From Photobacterium swingsii (GTDB taxonomy: Bacteria; Pseudomonadota; Gammaproteobacteria; Enterobacterales; Vibrionaceae): DNA of 64,000 nt. Each line of letters starts with the position of its first letter. Positions within the stretch are counted from its first letter, which is position 1. The notes under the pieces were generated by a model. That model did not search any database. It had not been told where the DNA came from and saw nothing but the letters and a program-made list of their open reading frames with translations. Made by a program: the position numbers and the translations under genes. The stretch covers positions 930,001 through 994,000 of the forward strand of contig NZ_AP024852.1 in assembly GCF_024346715.1 (NCBI RefSeq), read 5' to 3'. Of this stretch, positions 19,001-28,498 are shown piece by piece.

Positions 19001-19559
19001 TGTGATGACCCCTCTGTTCGGATTGTTTCTCTAATTGCTCTTTAAGTTGGTTTCTTGCCCTGAACAAGCGAGTCATAACGGTATTACGGTTTAGATCCAG
19101 AATGTCTGCAATTTCATCGCCGCTAAAACCAGCCATTACCTGCAATACTAACGGTTCCCTGTACTCAGGGGTTAGTTTCATTATTTGGCGGTGAAGTTGC
19201 TGTTGCTCCAATTCCATCTCATTATCTTGCTGGTGCGTATCGGCAATGGCGTAATCATCAATGTCGACTAAGTCGAACTGCTTACGTTCAAAGCGACGGG
19301 CATTCTCACGCCTAAGAATGGTAATTAACCATGCTTTTGCTGCTTTGTCATCTTGTAAACTATCGAGAGAGCGCCACGCTCGCAAGCAAGTTTCTTGGAC
19401 TAAATCTTCTGCAATATGCTGATCGTGGCAAAGCCAGTATGCATATCGGTAAAGATCTCGGTGCCAGGCCCTAACGAGGGCTTCGTATCGTCTTTGCTTA
19501 TTCATATCAACAGAGACCGAGGCATCCGGTTTTTTCTTACGAAAAAATTGTTTAATCAT
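18987..19559 (-). CDS. ECF-type RNA polymerase sigma factor
   Basis: This 190-residue protein has sigma region 2 (LYRYAYWLCHDQHIAEDLVQ, then TCLRAWRSL) and region 4 (LTPEYREPLVLQVMAGFSG, then DEIADILDLNRNTVMTRLFR), without regions 1 or 3: the ECF group. It has a basic N-terminal extension (FFRKKKP). It is the first gene of a two-gene operon with the DUF3379 membrane protein. Target promoters are unknown. The pair lies between fadL and fadIJ, so a link to envelope or lipid state is possible but not shown. Confidence 0.92.
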   Translation of the reverse strand: MIKQFFRKKKPDASVSVDMNKQRRYEALVRAWHRDLYRYAYWLCHDQHIAEDLVQETCLRAWRSLDSLQDDKAAKAWLITILRRENARRFERKQFDLVDIDDYAIADTHQQDNEMELEQQQLHRQIMKLTPEYREPLVLQVMAGFSGDEIADILDLNRNTVMTRLFRARNQLKEQLEKQSEQRGHHNGRS

Positions 19560-19697
19560 GTCTTTGCCTAAACCAGTGGTGGTTATCCTTGCAATCTGAG
19601 TGAATTATCGTCGTTGGTTAATCAAAAAAATCTGTTTTCAGCCCTAAAATTGATCTGCTTCAAATTCTGACTTCGCAGGCAAGTTATAGTAGTCCCC

Positions 19698-19925
19698 GTC
19701 ATCTGGTAGAGATGGTTGAGCGCAAGTTCTGAGGATTCAGGGTTGCGAGCAACAGGATCTATCTGTTGAGCAAGATGACAACTTCCTTTTGAAGGCTGAC
19801 TTTACTTTCTCCTATCAGGTATTGCCTGATTTGCAATTGGCTTTATGTTAATTGACTTTATATTCATTACGTAGATTGCTTTCCGCGTAAATTATAACCA
19901 TACCATATAGGTGTGGTTTTTTTTT
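19698..19925 (+). ncRNA. Candidate structured small RNA
   Basis: A possible -10 element TATAGT (19685-19690) precedes a region rich in nested helices. The outer stem is GTCATCT (19698-19704) with AGATGAC (19773-19779). An inner stem GTTG-ag-CGCAA pairs with TTGCG-ag-CAAC, leaving a symmetric AG/AG internal loop. A terminal hairpin CTGA-GGAT-TCAG follows. Further hairpins are ATCAGG/CCTGAT (19814-19830) and a 9-bp rho-independent terminator with nine T (19896-19925). There is no long open frame on this strand. I do not recognise the family; two GGA-containing loops recall CsrA-binding RNAs but are too few to call it CsrB-like. The -35 element is weak. Confidence 0.42.
19896..19925 (+). terminator. 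Strong orphan intrinsic terminator
   Basis: The 9-bp stem AACCATACC/GGTGTGGTT (one wobble), 5-nt loop, is followed by nine T. No annotated plus-strand gene precedes it, which is the main reason to propose a transcript upstream. Confidence 0.85.
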
Positions 19926-20131
19926 GCCTATAGAAAAGTATATACCCAAGCCAAGACATAGTGCCTAATGAAGTTTTATTCTCCTCTTTCATTTCAATTC
20001 TTATCTTATTGATAGTTAACACTATATTTTGCTGTAGGTAACCACTTGCTAAAGGCAAGGGTCTTGAGTGATAGTGAGTGAAATTATCGCTCAAAAGTAT
20101 CGATGTTCATCATACTTCTTAAAACATTTGT

Positions 20132-20178
20132 TTGAATTAAATAACAAGCTGATTACAATTGGTGTGGTCTGACCTCTA
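20132..20178 (+). promoter_or_regulatory. fadIJ promoter with FadR-like operator
   Basis: A -35 TTGAAT (20132-20137), 16-base spacer and -10 TACAAT (20154-20159) are followed by GTGTGGTCTGACCTCTA at 20162-20178. The core TGGTCTGACCT agrees with the known FadR palindrome and would overlap the transcription start, the classic position for repression in the absence of fatty acyl-CoA. Confidence 0.75.
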
Positions 20179-20256
20179 TTTTGGTGATCCCTGTCAAGTG
20201 TCTCTGAGTCAGGTGCTCACAATTAGCTGCAATTTAATCATTAATAAGGAGTAGCG

Positions 20257-21567
20257 ATGACACGTCTCCAAAACCTCACCACCTCACAGGGTGAGCGCAT
20301 CGCCGTTGTAAGTGGATTACGCACCCCTTTTGCTCGTCAAGCAACAGCCTTTGATGGCGTGTCTGCACTTGATATGGGCAAAATGGTGGTAAATGAAATG
20401 CTTAATCAAGTGGATATTGATCCAAAACTGATTGAGCAAGTTGTATTTGGTCAAGTGATTCAAATGCCTGCAGCCCCTAACATTGCGCGTGAAATCGTAC
20501 TGGGCACTGGCATGGATATTGGTACGGATGCGTACAGCGTGACACGTGCATGTGCGACCAGCTTTCAAGCGGCAGCCAATGTGAGTGAAAGTATCTTATC
20601 GGGCACCATAGATATTGGTATTGCTGGTGGGGCTGACTCGTCGTCGGTGCTACCAATTGGCGTATCGAAAAAAATGGCAGCGACTTTATTGCAGCTAAGC
20701 AAAGCAAAAACCATGAGTAAACGCTTAAAGCTGCTGAGTAAATTGAGCATTAAAGACTTAATGCCAGTACCACCTGCTGTTGCTGAATATTCAACAGGGT
20801 TGAGTATGGGGCAGACTGCGGAACAGATGGCCAAAAGCCATGGCATCACCCGTCAAGAGCAAGATGCACTGGCTCACCGTTCACACACATTAGCAGCTCA
20901 GGCGTGGCGGGATGGCTTAATTCAAGGTGAAGTGATTACGGCTTTCCCTGAACCTTATCGCCAATGGATCGATAAAGATAATAATATTCGAGAAGACTCT
21001 AGTCTGGAGTTATACGCAAAATTACGTCCAGCCTTTGACCGTAAATTTGGATCTGTTACCGCAGCAAATAGTACACCTTTAACGGACGGTGCGGCTGCCG
21101 TGTTGTTGATGCGCGAAGGCCGAGCAAAAGAACTGGGATTCACCCCACTGGGTTATATCCGTTCTTATGCCTTCTCTGCGATTGGTGTTGAGCAAGATAT
21201 GCTAATGGGGCCATCTTATGCGACGCCAATGGCCTTAGATCGTGCCGGCTTATCTTTGTCTGATTTAACCCTGATTGATATGCATGAAGCCTTTGCGGCT
21301 CAAGCCTTGTCAAATGTGAAGATGTTTGGCTCGACTAAGTTTGCCCAAGAAAAACTAGGGCGTAGTGAAGCGATTGGTGAAATCGACATGGATAAATTCA
21401 ATGTCCTTGGGGGATCTATCGCTTATGGTCACCCATTTGCCGCAACAGGTGCACGTATGATGACGCAAACCTTGCGTGAATTAAAACGACGTGGTGGTGG
21501 TTTCGCATTGAATACCGCATGTGCCGCAGGTGGCTTAGGTGCAGCAATGATTTTGGAGGCAGAGTAA
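20257..21567 (+). CDS. fadI: 3-ketoacyl-CoA thiolase FadI
   Basis: FadI is the beta subunit of the fatty acid oxidation complex, cleaving 3-ketoacyl-CoA to acetyl-CoA. The 436-residue thiolase has the acyl-acceptor cysteine in TRACATSFQ (C99), the histidine motif [16 protein letters not shown] and the C-terminal catalytic cysteine in NTACAAGG. The length fits FadI rather than the shorter FadA. It overlaps fadJ by one base (TAATG). Confidence 0.97.
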   Translation: MTRLQNLTTSQGERIAVVSGLRTPFARQATAFDGVSALDMGKMVVNEMLNQVDIDPKLIEQVVFGQVIQMPAAPNIAREIVLGTGMDIGTDAYSVTRACATSFQAAANVSESILSGTIDIGIAGGADSSSVLPIGVSKKMAATLLQLSKAKTMSKRLKLLSKLSIKDLMPVPPAVAEYSTGLSMGQTAEQMAKSHGITRQEQDALAHRSHTLAAQAWRDGLIQGEVITAFPEPYRQWIDKDNNIREDSSLELYAKLRPAFDRKFGSVTAANSTPLTDGAAAVLLMREGRAKELGFTPLGYIRSYAFSAIGVEQDMLMGPSYATPMALDRAGLSLSDLTLIDMHEAFAAQALSNVKMFGSTKFAQEKLGRSEAIGEIDMDKFNVLGGSIAYGHPFAATGARMMTQTLRELKRRGGGFALNTACAAGGLGAAMILEAE

Positions 21568-23672
21568 TGACACAATCAGCATTTACATTAACGTATGGCG
21601 ATAACGGTGTTGCTTGGCTCAAGATCGATGTGCCTGATGAAAAAATGAATACCTTGCAGTCGGCGTTTGCTGAACAAGTGACTGAAGTCTTAGCTGAGCT
21701 GAAAACGAAATCAGACCTCAAGGGCATGGTGGTGTATTCAGGTAAGCCAGACAACTTCATCGCTGGCGCTGATATTAAGATGCTTGCTGCTTGTGCGACC
21801 GCGGAAGAAGCGCAGAAATTGGCTGCACAAGGGCAAACATTATTCTCACAACTTGAAGCACTACCATTTCATGTGGTGGCTGCGATCCACGGCCCATGCT
21901 TAGGTGGTGGACTTGAGCTCGCTTTAGCATGCCATAGCCGTGTTTGTTCAGATGATGATAAAACTCGCTTAGGTTTGCCTGAAGTGCAATTAGGCTTATT
22001 GCCGGGATCGGGTGGGACGCAACGTTTACCGCGTTTAGTGGGTGTTGCGAATTCGCTAGATATGATTTTAACGGGTAAGCAACTACGTGCGAAAAAAGCC
22101 AAGAAAATTGGTTTAGTTGAAGAATCTGTCCCCTTGAGTATTTTGCTTGATGTGGCAGAAAAGCAAGCTCTAAAACCGAAAGTGAGTCGCAAAGGTTCGC
22201 TACAGGAGTGGGCCCTTGGCGGTAATGCGTTAGGGCGTTCATTAGTGTTTGAGCAAGCAGCGAAGAAAACCCATGAGAAAACGCGCGGTAACTACCCTGC
22301 GGCCGATGCGATTCTTGAAGTGATTAAGGTTGGCTTACAAGACGGCTTGAAAAAAGGCTATGAGATTGAGGCGAAACGCTTTGGTGAGTTGGTCATGAGC
22401 CCAGAGTCAGCTGCATTGCGAAGCATCTTTTTTGCGACAACAGCGATGAAGAAAGAGCACGGAGCAGATGCAGAACCGAAAGCGGTGAAGCGTATTGGTG
22501 TCTTAGGTGGTGGTTTAATGGGAGGCGGGATCAGCCATGTCTCAGCGGTCAAAGCCAAACTGCCAACACGAATTAAAGACATTGCTAACGATGGCATTCA
22601 AAATGCTATGAGCTATAACTTTAAGCTGTTAGAGAAGCAACGTAAGCGCCGCATTATTAGTAAAGCGCAACAGCAAGCGAAGATGCTCTCTATCTCTGGT
22701 GGGACAGATTACACTGGTTTTAATCATGCCGATGTTGTCATCGAAGCCGTATTTGAAGACTTGAACCTGAAGCATCAAATGGTGAAAGAGATCGAAGAAC
22801 ACGGCAATGCAGAAACGATCTTTGCGACCAATACATCGTCGTTACCGATTCACCAAATTGCTCAAGCGGCTACTCGTCCTGAGAATGTAGTGGGTCTGCA
22901 TTACTTTAGCCCAGTGGAAAAAATGCCTTTGGTTGAAGTGATCCCTCATGAAGGGACATCGGAGCAAACCATCGCGACTGTGGTGGCGTTAGCCAAGAAA
23001 CAAGGTAAAACGCCGATTGTGGTGGGGGATAAAGCGGGCTTTTACGTTAACCGTATTTTAGCGCCATACATGAATGAAGCGGCGGCGGTATTAATGGCAG
23101 GCGAGCCGATTGAGCATATTGATAATGCGCTGCTGGATTTTGGTTTCCCGGTTGGACCTATCACACTGCTGGATGAAGTCGGTGTAGATATTGGTGCGAA
23201 AATTATGCCGATCCTAGTGGCGGAGTTGGGTGAGCGCTTTAAAGGCCCTGATGTCTTTGATGTCTTGCTTGCTGATAACCGTAAGGGCAGGAAAACAGGG
23301 AAAGGCTTCTATCGGTACGACAGCAAGAAAAAAGAAGTCGATAAAACTGTGTATAAACTACTGAACCTTGAGCCACAGCAGCATGCAGCCGCAATTGATA
23401 TTGCACAGCGCTGTAGTCTGATGATGCTTAATGAAGCCGTGCGTTGTTTAGATGAAGGGGTGATTAAATCACCGCGAGATGGTGATATTGGGGCTATCTT
23501 CGGCATAGGTTTTCCTCCATTCTTGGGCGGGCCATTCCGCTACATGGATCAAGTGGGTATCGAACGTATAGTTGAGATGCTAACAGAGTGTACGGATAAA
23601 TATGGTGAGCGCTTCCAGCCATGCGACAAGTTAGTTGCAATGGCAAATGAAGGGCAAACTTTTTACTCATAA
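21567..23672 (+). CDS. fadJ: Multifunctional fatty acid oxidation complex alpha subunit FadJ
   Basis: FadJ carries enoyl-CoA hydratase/isomerase and 3-hydroxyacyl-CoA dehydrogenase activities. The N-terminal crotonase domain shows FIAGADIKM and [16 protein letters not shown]; the NAD-binding domain starts at [16 protein letters not shown]; the dehydrogenase catalytic region has [15 protein letters not shown]. The start is the ATG at 21567 overlapping the fadI stop, giving 701 residues; an upstream in-frame start lies inside fadI. The partner FadI is directly upstream. Confidence 0.97.
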   Translation: MTQSAFTLTYGDNGVAWLKIDVPDEKMNTLQSAFAEQVTEVLAELKTKSDLKGMVVYSGKPDNFIAGADIKMLAACATAEEAQKLAAQGQTLFSQLEALPFHVVAAIHGPCLGGGLELALACHSRVCSDDDKTRLGLPEVQLGLLPGSGGTQRLPRLVGVANSLDMILTGKQLRAKKAKKIGLVEESVPLSILLDVAEKQALKPKVSRKGSLQEWALGGNALGRSLVFEQAAKKTHEKTRGNYPAADAILEVIKVGLQDGLKKGYEIEAKRFGELVMSPESAALRSIFFATTAMKKEHGADAEPKAVKRIGVLGGGLMGGGISHVSAVKAKLPTRIKDIANDGIQNAMSYNFKLLEKQRKRRIISKAQQQAKMLSISGGTDYTGFNHADVVIEAVFEDLNLKHQMVKEIEEHGNAETIFATNTSSLPIHQIAQAATRPENVVGLHYFSPVEKMPLVEVIPHEGTSEQTIATVVALAKKQGKTPIVVGDKAGFYVNRILAPYMNEAAAVLMAGEPIEHIDNALLDFGFPVGPITLLDEVGVDIGAKIMPILVAELGERFKGPDVFDVLLADNRKGRKTGKGFYRYDSKKKEVDKTVYKLLNLEPQQHAAAIDIAQRCSLMMLNEAVRCLDEGVIKSPRDGDIGAIFGIGFPPFLGGPFRYMDQVGIERIVEMLTECTDKYGERFQPCDKLVAMANEGQTFYS

Positions 23673-23691
23673 TATTTACTGAGTGGAAAAC

Positions 23692-23720
23692 AAAAGGTCT
23701 GCATGATGCAGACCTTTTTT
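23692..23720. terminator. Bidirectional terminator between fadJ and the M16 peptidase gene
   Basis: A near-perfect palindrome with arms AAAAGGTCTGCAT and ATGCAGACCTTTT around a single G is flanked by A and T runs and lies between convergent genes. Confidence 0.88.
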
Positions 23721-23748
23721 GTTGGGGGAGAAAGCTTGAACCAGGAGG

Positions 23749-26514
23749 TTAACGCGCTTGTTTTTTGAACTCATCGATAGATTCGATAGGCTGGCCAATA
23801 TCAAGCGGCTCAAGGTTGGCATGTGCTTGCCCTTGGCAGTGCATAACGACACGGTTTGCCGTTCGAGGTTTAACTATATCAACAATAAAACGCACCATAT
23901 CGGCACGGCTTAATGATTGAAGCGCTTTAATCACTTTTTGGCGCTGGTTAAAGCTCTCATCTTTGTTACCAATACTTACCCAGAACCGTTGGGCTCGCGT
24001 ACGTAAGTTGGTGTCAGGGTCTGATATCTGGGCAATTAAGCCTTGCTTACTGGCTTGCCATTGCGCTTCGTTTAACTCCAGTAACACCAGTGCAAATTCA
24101 TTGGTGAAATCATCGATCGCTTCAGATAAATAGCTAGGTCCTGCAACAGGGGATTGAATGTATAAAATTAACCCTGGGTGTCGGTTAAGCGGCAGATTAG
24201 CTGTTCCTACCATATAGCCTAATTGCTGCTTGGTACGTAGCTCATGGAAGAAAGTGGTCGACATGAGATGATTCGCAAGTGTGTAAATAGCGATCTTACG
24301 CGGTGTCGTTTCTCGCGATTGGTAGTACATCAAAATAGCTGAATCAGCGTGATTACAGCTGATCTCATGTGTTTGCGTTCCGCCTTCACCTAAACGGACT
24401 AAGGGCCGTTGTGCTTCGCCATATAGTTGGTCTGTGACGCGGAAAGCATCTTTGAGTATTTCTGCGAGTGCGAGTGCATCGTCTTTCAGCCAGTTCCCAT
24501 AGACGAAAGTATCGATATGTAGCTCGGCAAACATGGCTTCAACAAATTCGGGTAACTCCTCCAATTCTATCGACTCTAAAGCTTCAATCAATGCGGGATA
24601 AGGCGGATTATTGGGTTGCAATAACCCTGTTAGTTCGTTGAATAGCTGAGAGATTGGTTTATCTTCTGCTGCATTACGCCAGTTGCGTAGCATCTGTGCT
24701 TTGATATTACGAAATCGCTCTGGGTCAAAGTTGCGATTCTCGAATTTATCAAGGATCAGCTTCATCAAGAGGGGTTGTTTTTCACTAAACCCTGATAGTT
24801 GCAAGGTGACGCCGCCTTGGTGCGCATACAGATTGTAAGACATGCCTGCAATTTCAGCGGGGTAGGCACTTTCATTGATTGCCTCTAATAGCATCTCCAC
24901 ACACAGGCGTGTTTTGACAATATTGCGTGGTGAACTCACCGCGTGTGGGCTATCAATTGCGACATAGACCACGCCTTTAGGTACACGAAATTCATGTTCT
25001 TGTTTGTGCCACAAACGAAAGCCGGGTAAATCTTGAATCAGAGCGGGTGGTTGTTCGGCATGGTCCACAAGTGGGTGAGGATCTAAGCTTTCACAAATAA
25101 ACGGGTTGGGTTCGGGTAACGTTAGTTCTGATGGTACGGCAACATGTCGCCAACGCGCTAGCTGGGCATCACTGAAGGGAGTGACAGAGTAAGGGGTGTG
25201 ATACCACTGGGCTATCTGGTCATAGTGCTGACCTTGTGCGACAAGCACTAAGCGCATGTTGTCTGGTTTTAGGTAACTCAGCAAATCTTGGATCAGTGCT
25301 TCATCGTATTCAGCCATCATGTAATCGCCATACAGAAGATCGTCTGGCGTGTAATGCAGCAGATTCATCACTAAATAACTAACGGTATCCAGTGGACGGC
25401 TTTTCTCTTGATAACGGAATGCAAACTCTAATACGGAGCGTTTTTCTTTGTAACGCCACTCGTTTAAGCCTTGGGTTTTTATAAGCTCAATGTATTGGAA
25501 AACAGATTCCACCACATCATCAATATGCTCTAGCCCTTTCGGCGTTAAATTCAGGCTTACTGTGAATTCGCGGAAGTTATCACCACTGACCCCACCACCT
25601 GCAGCTAGGGTATTGATGAAGCCTTGTTTTTTCAAATAGGACATCAAGCTACCTTGTCCTTCATTACCCAACAAATGGGCGATGTAAGATAACGGCTTTT
25701 TACGATAGAAAGCATCGACTGATGGCATAGTGAAAGAGAGTGTCAGCTTACGTACTTCTTTAATAGGATCGATCTGAATAAAACGTGCGGTTTCGTTTTC
25801 AGTGACTATCGGTGTGTTTATTGTAGGGCGAGATTGGCCGTTAGACGGAATATGGCTAAAGAATTCAGTGGTGAACGCTTCTAGCTCATCTAATGATTGC
25901 GGCCCCAGTAAAACTAAGCCCATTACACTGGCTGAATAATGGGTTTGATAAAAGTCGATAAGCTCATCACGTACCGAGCCTTGGTCACGATCATTGAGTG
26001 TCGTAAGATCACCGACAGAGAACTTAGCAAACGGGTGATCTGGGTTGATGGTCTCTTTATGTACTTGGTAGAGGCGACGTACATCGTCTTTTATTTTTAA
26101 TTTGTACTCAGAGTCAACGGCTTGTCTTTCTTTGTCTACAGCATCTTCATTGAATAGCGGGGCTGTGAAAAACTGACCAAAGCGATCTAATCCTTCTTCA
26201 AAAGCATGTGGGCTGACTTCAAAAAAGAAGGTGGTATTTTCTGTACCTGTCCACGCATTATTACTACCGCCACTGCGATTAATGAAGGTTTGAAAATCGC
26301 CAATAACCGGGTATTTTTCCGTACCTAAAAAGAGCATATGCTCAAGGAAATGCGCCATCCCTTGTCGGTCGATAGGATCATCAAAGTGACCCACATTCAC
26401 CGTTAATGCGGCAGCTGAGCGGGGTGCATGTTCATCATGAACTAATAAGACCTTGAGCGCATTAGGCAAGGTCAGACAACGATACTGTTTGGGATCATTT
26501 GGACTAATGTGCAC
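23749..26514 (-). CDS. M16 family (insulinase/pitrilysin-like) zinc metallopeptidase
   Basis: A 921-residue inverzincin-type peptidase. The zinc site HFLEHMLFLGTEKYP contains HxxEH (H55, E58, H59), and the third ligand lies in the downstream AVDSEYKLKIKDD helix. The duplicated second half ends with the RTKQQLGYMVG motif typical of pitrilysin and insulysin. No signal peptide is visible, so it should act in the cytoplasm on oligopeptides, unlike periplasmic E. coli PtrA. Homologues at this position next to fadIJ occur in Vibrionaceae. Confidence 0.92.
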   Translation of the reverse strand: MHISPNDPKQYRCLTLPNALKVLLVHDEHAPRSAAALTVNVGHFDDPIDRQGMAHFLEHMLFLGTEKYPVIGDFQTFINRSGGSNNAWTGTENTTFFFEVSPHAFEEGLDRFGQFFTAPLFNEDAVDKERQAVDSEYKLKIKDDVRRLYQVHKETINPDHPFAKFSVGDLTTLNDRDQGSVRDELIDFYQTHYSASVMGLVLLGPQSLDELEAFTTEFFSHIPSNGQSRPTINTPIVTENETARFIQIDPIKEVRKLTLSFTMPSVDAFYRKKPLSYIAHLLGNEGQGSLMSYLKKQGFINTLAAGGGVSGDNFREFTVSLNLTPKGLEHIDDVVESVFQYIELIKTQGLNEWRYKEKRSVLEFAFRYQEKSRPLDTVSYLVMNLLHYTPDDLLYGDYMMAEYDEALIQDLLSYLKPDNMRLVLVAQGQHYDQIAQWYHTPYSVTPFSDAQLARWRHVAVPSELTLPEPNPFICESLDPHPLVDHAEQPPALIQDLPGFRLWHKQEHEFRVPKGVVYVAIDSPHAVSSPRNIVKTRLCVEMLLEAINESAYPAEIAGMSYNLYAHQGGVTLQLSGFSEKQPLLMKLILDKFENRNFDPERFRNIKAQMLRNWRNAAEDKPISQLFNELTGLLQPNNPPYPALIEALESIELEELPEFVEAMFAELHIDTFVYGNWLKDDALALAEILKDAFRVTDQLYGEAQRPLVRLGEGGTQTHEISCNHADSAILMYYQSRETTPRKIAIYTLANHLMSTTFFHELRTKQQLGYMVGTANLPLNRHPGLILYIQSPVAGPSYLSEAIDDFTNEFALVLLELNEAQWQASKQGLIAQISDPDTNLRTRAQRFWVSIGNKDESFNQRQKVIKALQSLSRADMVRFIVDIVKPRTANRVVMHCQGQAHANLEPLDIGQPIESIDEFKKQAR

Positions 26515-26824
26515 AGGGGAGCCTATATTATTATGATAATTAGGCTAATTATGACGCTCAACCCCCATGCTGGCAAACTTAACACGCTCACAATGTTGAC
26601 TTTATTATCATTTTTGTCACTTTTTAATTGAGCAATTAACAAGGGGTATTACGTATAAATGGTAATCATAGAATTATTGCGAGTCTATTTTCGGACATTG
26701 GAAGAAACACGCGTTGAAAATAGCGTTTCTGAAGTCACGGAATAGGAATAGAATTGCCGCAATAGCTATTCAGCATCGGCAAGGCTTGTTAGCATTGTGA
26801 CGAAATAGAGTATCGGATTAGAGC
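26515..26824. other. Divergent intergenic region, M16 peptidase/sixA
   Basis: 310 bases without a gene. A perfect 8+8 palindrome ATAATTAG-G-CTAATTAT lies at 26536-26552, 22 bases before the peptidase start codon, and could be an operator. Nothing else recognisable. Confidence 0.5.
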
Positions 26825-27298
26825 ATGCGAATTTTTATTATGCGTCACGGTGAAGCCCAAAACTTTGCTCCCAGTGATGCCGAGCGCCCCCTTACACCGC
26901 GAGGTGAATTACAGTCACGTCAAATGGCTGAGCACTTAGCTGAGCAGTTGGATGGCCAACTCGATATGGTATGGGTCAGCCCGTATTTACGCGCGCAGCA
27001 AACTTGGCAAACCATGGTTGACTGTTTACCCCCTGCCGCGAAAGTCATGACAGTCGATGACATCACCCCTTATGGTGAAGCTGAACAGGTTGCAGCTTAC
27101 ATCAAAGCTGTTATTGGTGTAGAACGCCCTGAAACATTATTGGTTGTGTCACATTTGCCGCTGGTGGGATATTTAACGGCTGAGCTAGTGGCAGGTATAC
27201 AGCCACCTATGTTTCAGACATCAGCGATTGCTGTCATAGATTTCAACCCAGAAACAGAGCTTGCTACTTTTGTTGAACAAGTGATTCCTCACGGTTAA
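26825..27298 (+). CDS. sixA: Phosphohistidine phosphatase SixA
   Basis: SixA dephosphorylates phosphohistidine proteins (shown in E. coli for ArcB and the nitrogen phosphotransferase NPr). The 157-residue histidine-phosphatase domain has the RHG motif at residues 7-9 (IMRHGEAQ), the WVSPYLRAQQTW arginine, and the late VVSHLPLVGYL histidine. The sixA-fadJ neighbourhood is conserved in E. coli. Confidence 0.93.
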   Translation: MRIFIMRHGEAQNFAPSDAERPLTPRGELQSRQMAEHLAEQLDGQLDMVWVSPYLRAQQTWQTMVDCLPPAAKVMTVDDITPYGEAEQVAAYIKAVIGVERPETLLVVSHLPLVGYLTAELVAGIQPPMFQTSAIAVIDFNPETELATFVEQVIPHG

Positions 27299-27449
27299 TT
27301 CAGTGGTTTGGCTGGATTTTCATGTCCTTTTTGCTCTTGGTGCAGTTTTTGCTTAAGAAACGAAAAGGATTGCCGATAAGGTAACCATGAGGGATGGTTT
27401 GGCACAGACCAAGATCGTCGTTAGCACCTTCAACAAAAGAATAGCGGTA

Positions 27450-27812
27450 ATGAAAACAAAAATTCTTGCGGTAATTTGTACTTTGTTTCTTTTTGGTTGT
27501 GTTCAACCGCCCCAAGGGCCAAGCATCAATGCAAATGGTGCGATAAAATGGGCCAATGGCTTTAGTGAAGAAATGCACATATCAGCATCGGGCAGTACGT
27601 TAACTTTTGCAGCACCGAGTTCATTTGGTCGCAGCGGTGGTGGCATTGCTATTTTTTCTCGTATCGACAGTGCACGTAATGGTGACTGCGAGCACTACTA
27701 CAGTGAAGGCGCATTAAAAACACGTATGCAGATCTGTAAAAGTGGCGAAGTGACATTAATTAAAGAAGGTAAAGTGATTAACGTGGGCGCATTGGCTAAG
27801 TTTGTCTACTAG
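27450..27812 (+). CDS. Small putative lipoprotein of unknown function
   Basis: About 120 residues from the ATG at 27450: a basic signal peptide with lipobox LFLFGC, then a domain with ANGAIKWANGFSEEMHISAS and two further cysteines (GDCEHYY, QICKSG) that could form a disulfide. The frame is open upstream to 27387 but the N-terminal extension would disrupt the signal peptide. I do not recognise the family. It lies between sixA and smrB. Confidence 0.75.
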   Translation: MKTKILAVICTLFLFGCVQPPQGPSINANGAIKWANGFSEEMHISASGSTLTFAAPSSFGRSGGGIAIFSRIDSARNGDCEHYYSEGALKTRMQICKSGEVTLIKEGKVINVGALAKFVY

Positions 27813-27866
27813 CGCATTCACTGACTAACTTTGTTTACTTGATATAGCATCCAGTGAAATAAAAAC

Positions 27867-27900
27867 AAGCGAGGTGACTAAGGTCAGCTCGCTTTTTGTT
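27867..27900. terminator. Bidirectional terminator between the lipoprotein gene and smrB
   Basis: The interrupted stem GCGAG-g-TGAC/GTCA-g-CTCGC is flanked by A-rich and T-rich runs and lies between convergent genes. Confidence 0.85.
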
Positions 27901-27914
27901 TTTTCAGCGTAAGA

Positions 27915-28445
27915 TTAACGCTCAGGTATATCTAACAATACCAGTAAAGCACCATTGCCACCGAACTCAAGTGGCGCTTGGTGGAAAGCCATCACGTCGG
28001 GGTGTTGCGCCAACCATAACGGTGCTTTTGCTTTCAGAATGTGTTTGCCAATTCCGTGCATCACGCAGGCACAAGCCACTTTTTCTTTGATGCAGGCGGC
28101 AATCATCGCAGCAAGCTCTCGCTTCGCTTCTTGCTGTGTCATACCATGCATATCCAGATACATGTCAGGCACATACACCCCACGGCGAAGTTTCTTTACT
28201 TCATATTTAGACACGCCAGTACGGGCATATTGCATTGGCCCGTTCTCATTTAAATGCGGCTCAAACTCGTCAGAGAAATAAAACTCGTGGTTTTGAGTTT
28301 CTTTTGTCGAGACTTTGGGCTTATCGACGTTTGTGCTCTGTCGGCGTGATGTGATTATGGTATCATGCGTCAACTTTTTTACGCCCTTTACCGCATCTTG
28401 GAAGAGAGAGAAGTCATCTTCCAACGCAGGATCTTTTTTACTCAT
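27915..28445 (-). CDS. smrB: Smr-domain endonuclease SmrB (ribosome rescue)
   Basis: SmrB cleaves mRNA at collided ribosomes. The 176-residue protein has a charged N-terminal region and a C-terminal Smr domain with PDMYLDMHGMTQQEA (the D-x-H motif DMH) and CVMHGIGKHILK (the GxGxxxL-type motif). It is divergent from prmB, as in E. coli. Confidence 0.93.
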   Translation of the reverse strand: MSKKDPALEDDFSLFQDAVKGVKKLTHDTIITSRRQSTNVDKPKVSTKETQNHEFYFSDEFEPHLNENGPMQYARTGVSKYEVKKLRRGVYVPDMYLDMHGMTQQEAKRELAAMIAACIKEKVACACVMHGIGKHILKAKAPLWLAQHPDVMAFHQAPLEFGGNGALLVLLDIPER

Positions 28446-28498
28446 AATGAATTTCCAACAACTCGATAGCGGTATTGTAGCGTCATTCGGAGGCTATT

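Larger units (their letters stand above)
19560..20256. other. Long intergenic region between the sigma operon and fadIJ
   Basis: 697 bases with no convincing protein gene. It contains a candidate structured RNA ending in a strong plus-strand terminator (19698-19925). To the right are several small hairpins (for example CTTGC/GCAAG near 20046) and then the fadIJ promoter with its FadR box. Confidence 0.6.

Noticed and set aside
19698..19830. CsrB/RsmZ-type CsrA-sponge RNA
   Set aside because: Only two hairpin loops contain GGA; known CsrB-family RNAs have many more.
19867..20094. 75-codon minus-strand open frame upstream of the sigma operon
   Set aside because: No family features, no clear ribosome-binding site, and it overlaps the plus-strand terminator; treated as chance.
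27300..27578. 92-codon minus-strand open frame between sixA and the lipoprotein gene
   Set aside because: Overlaps the lipoprotein signal-peptide region and has no start signal or family features.
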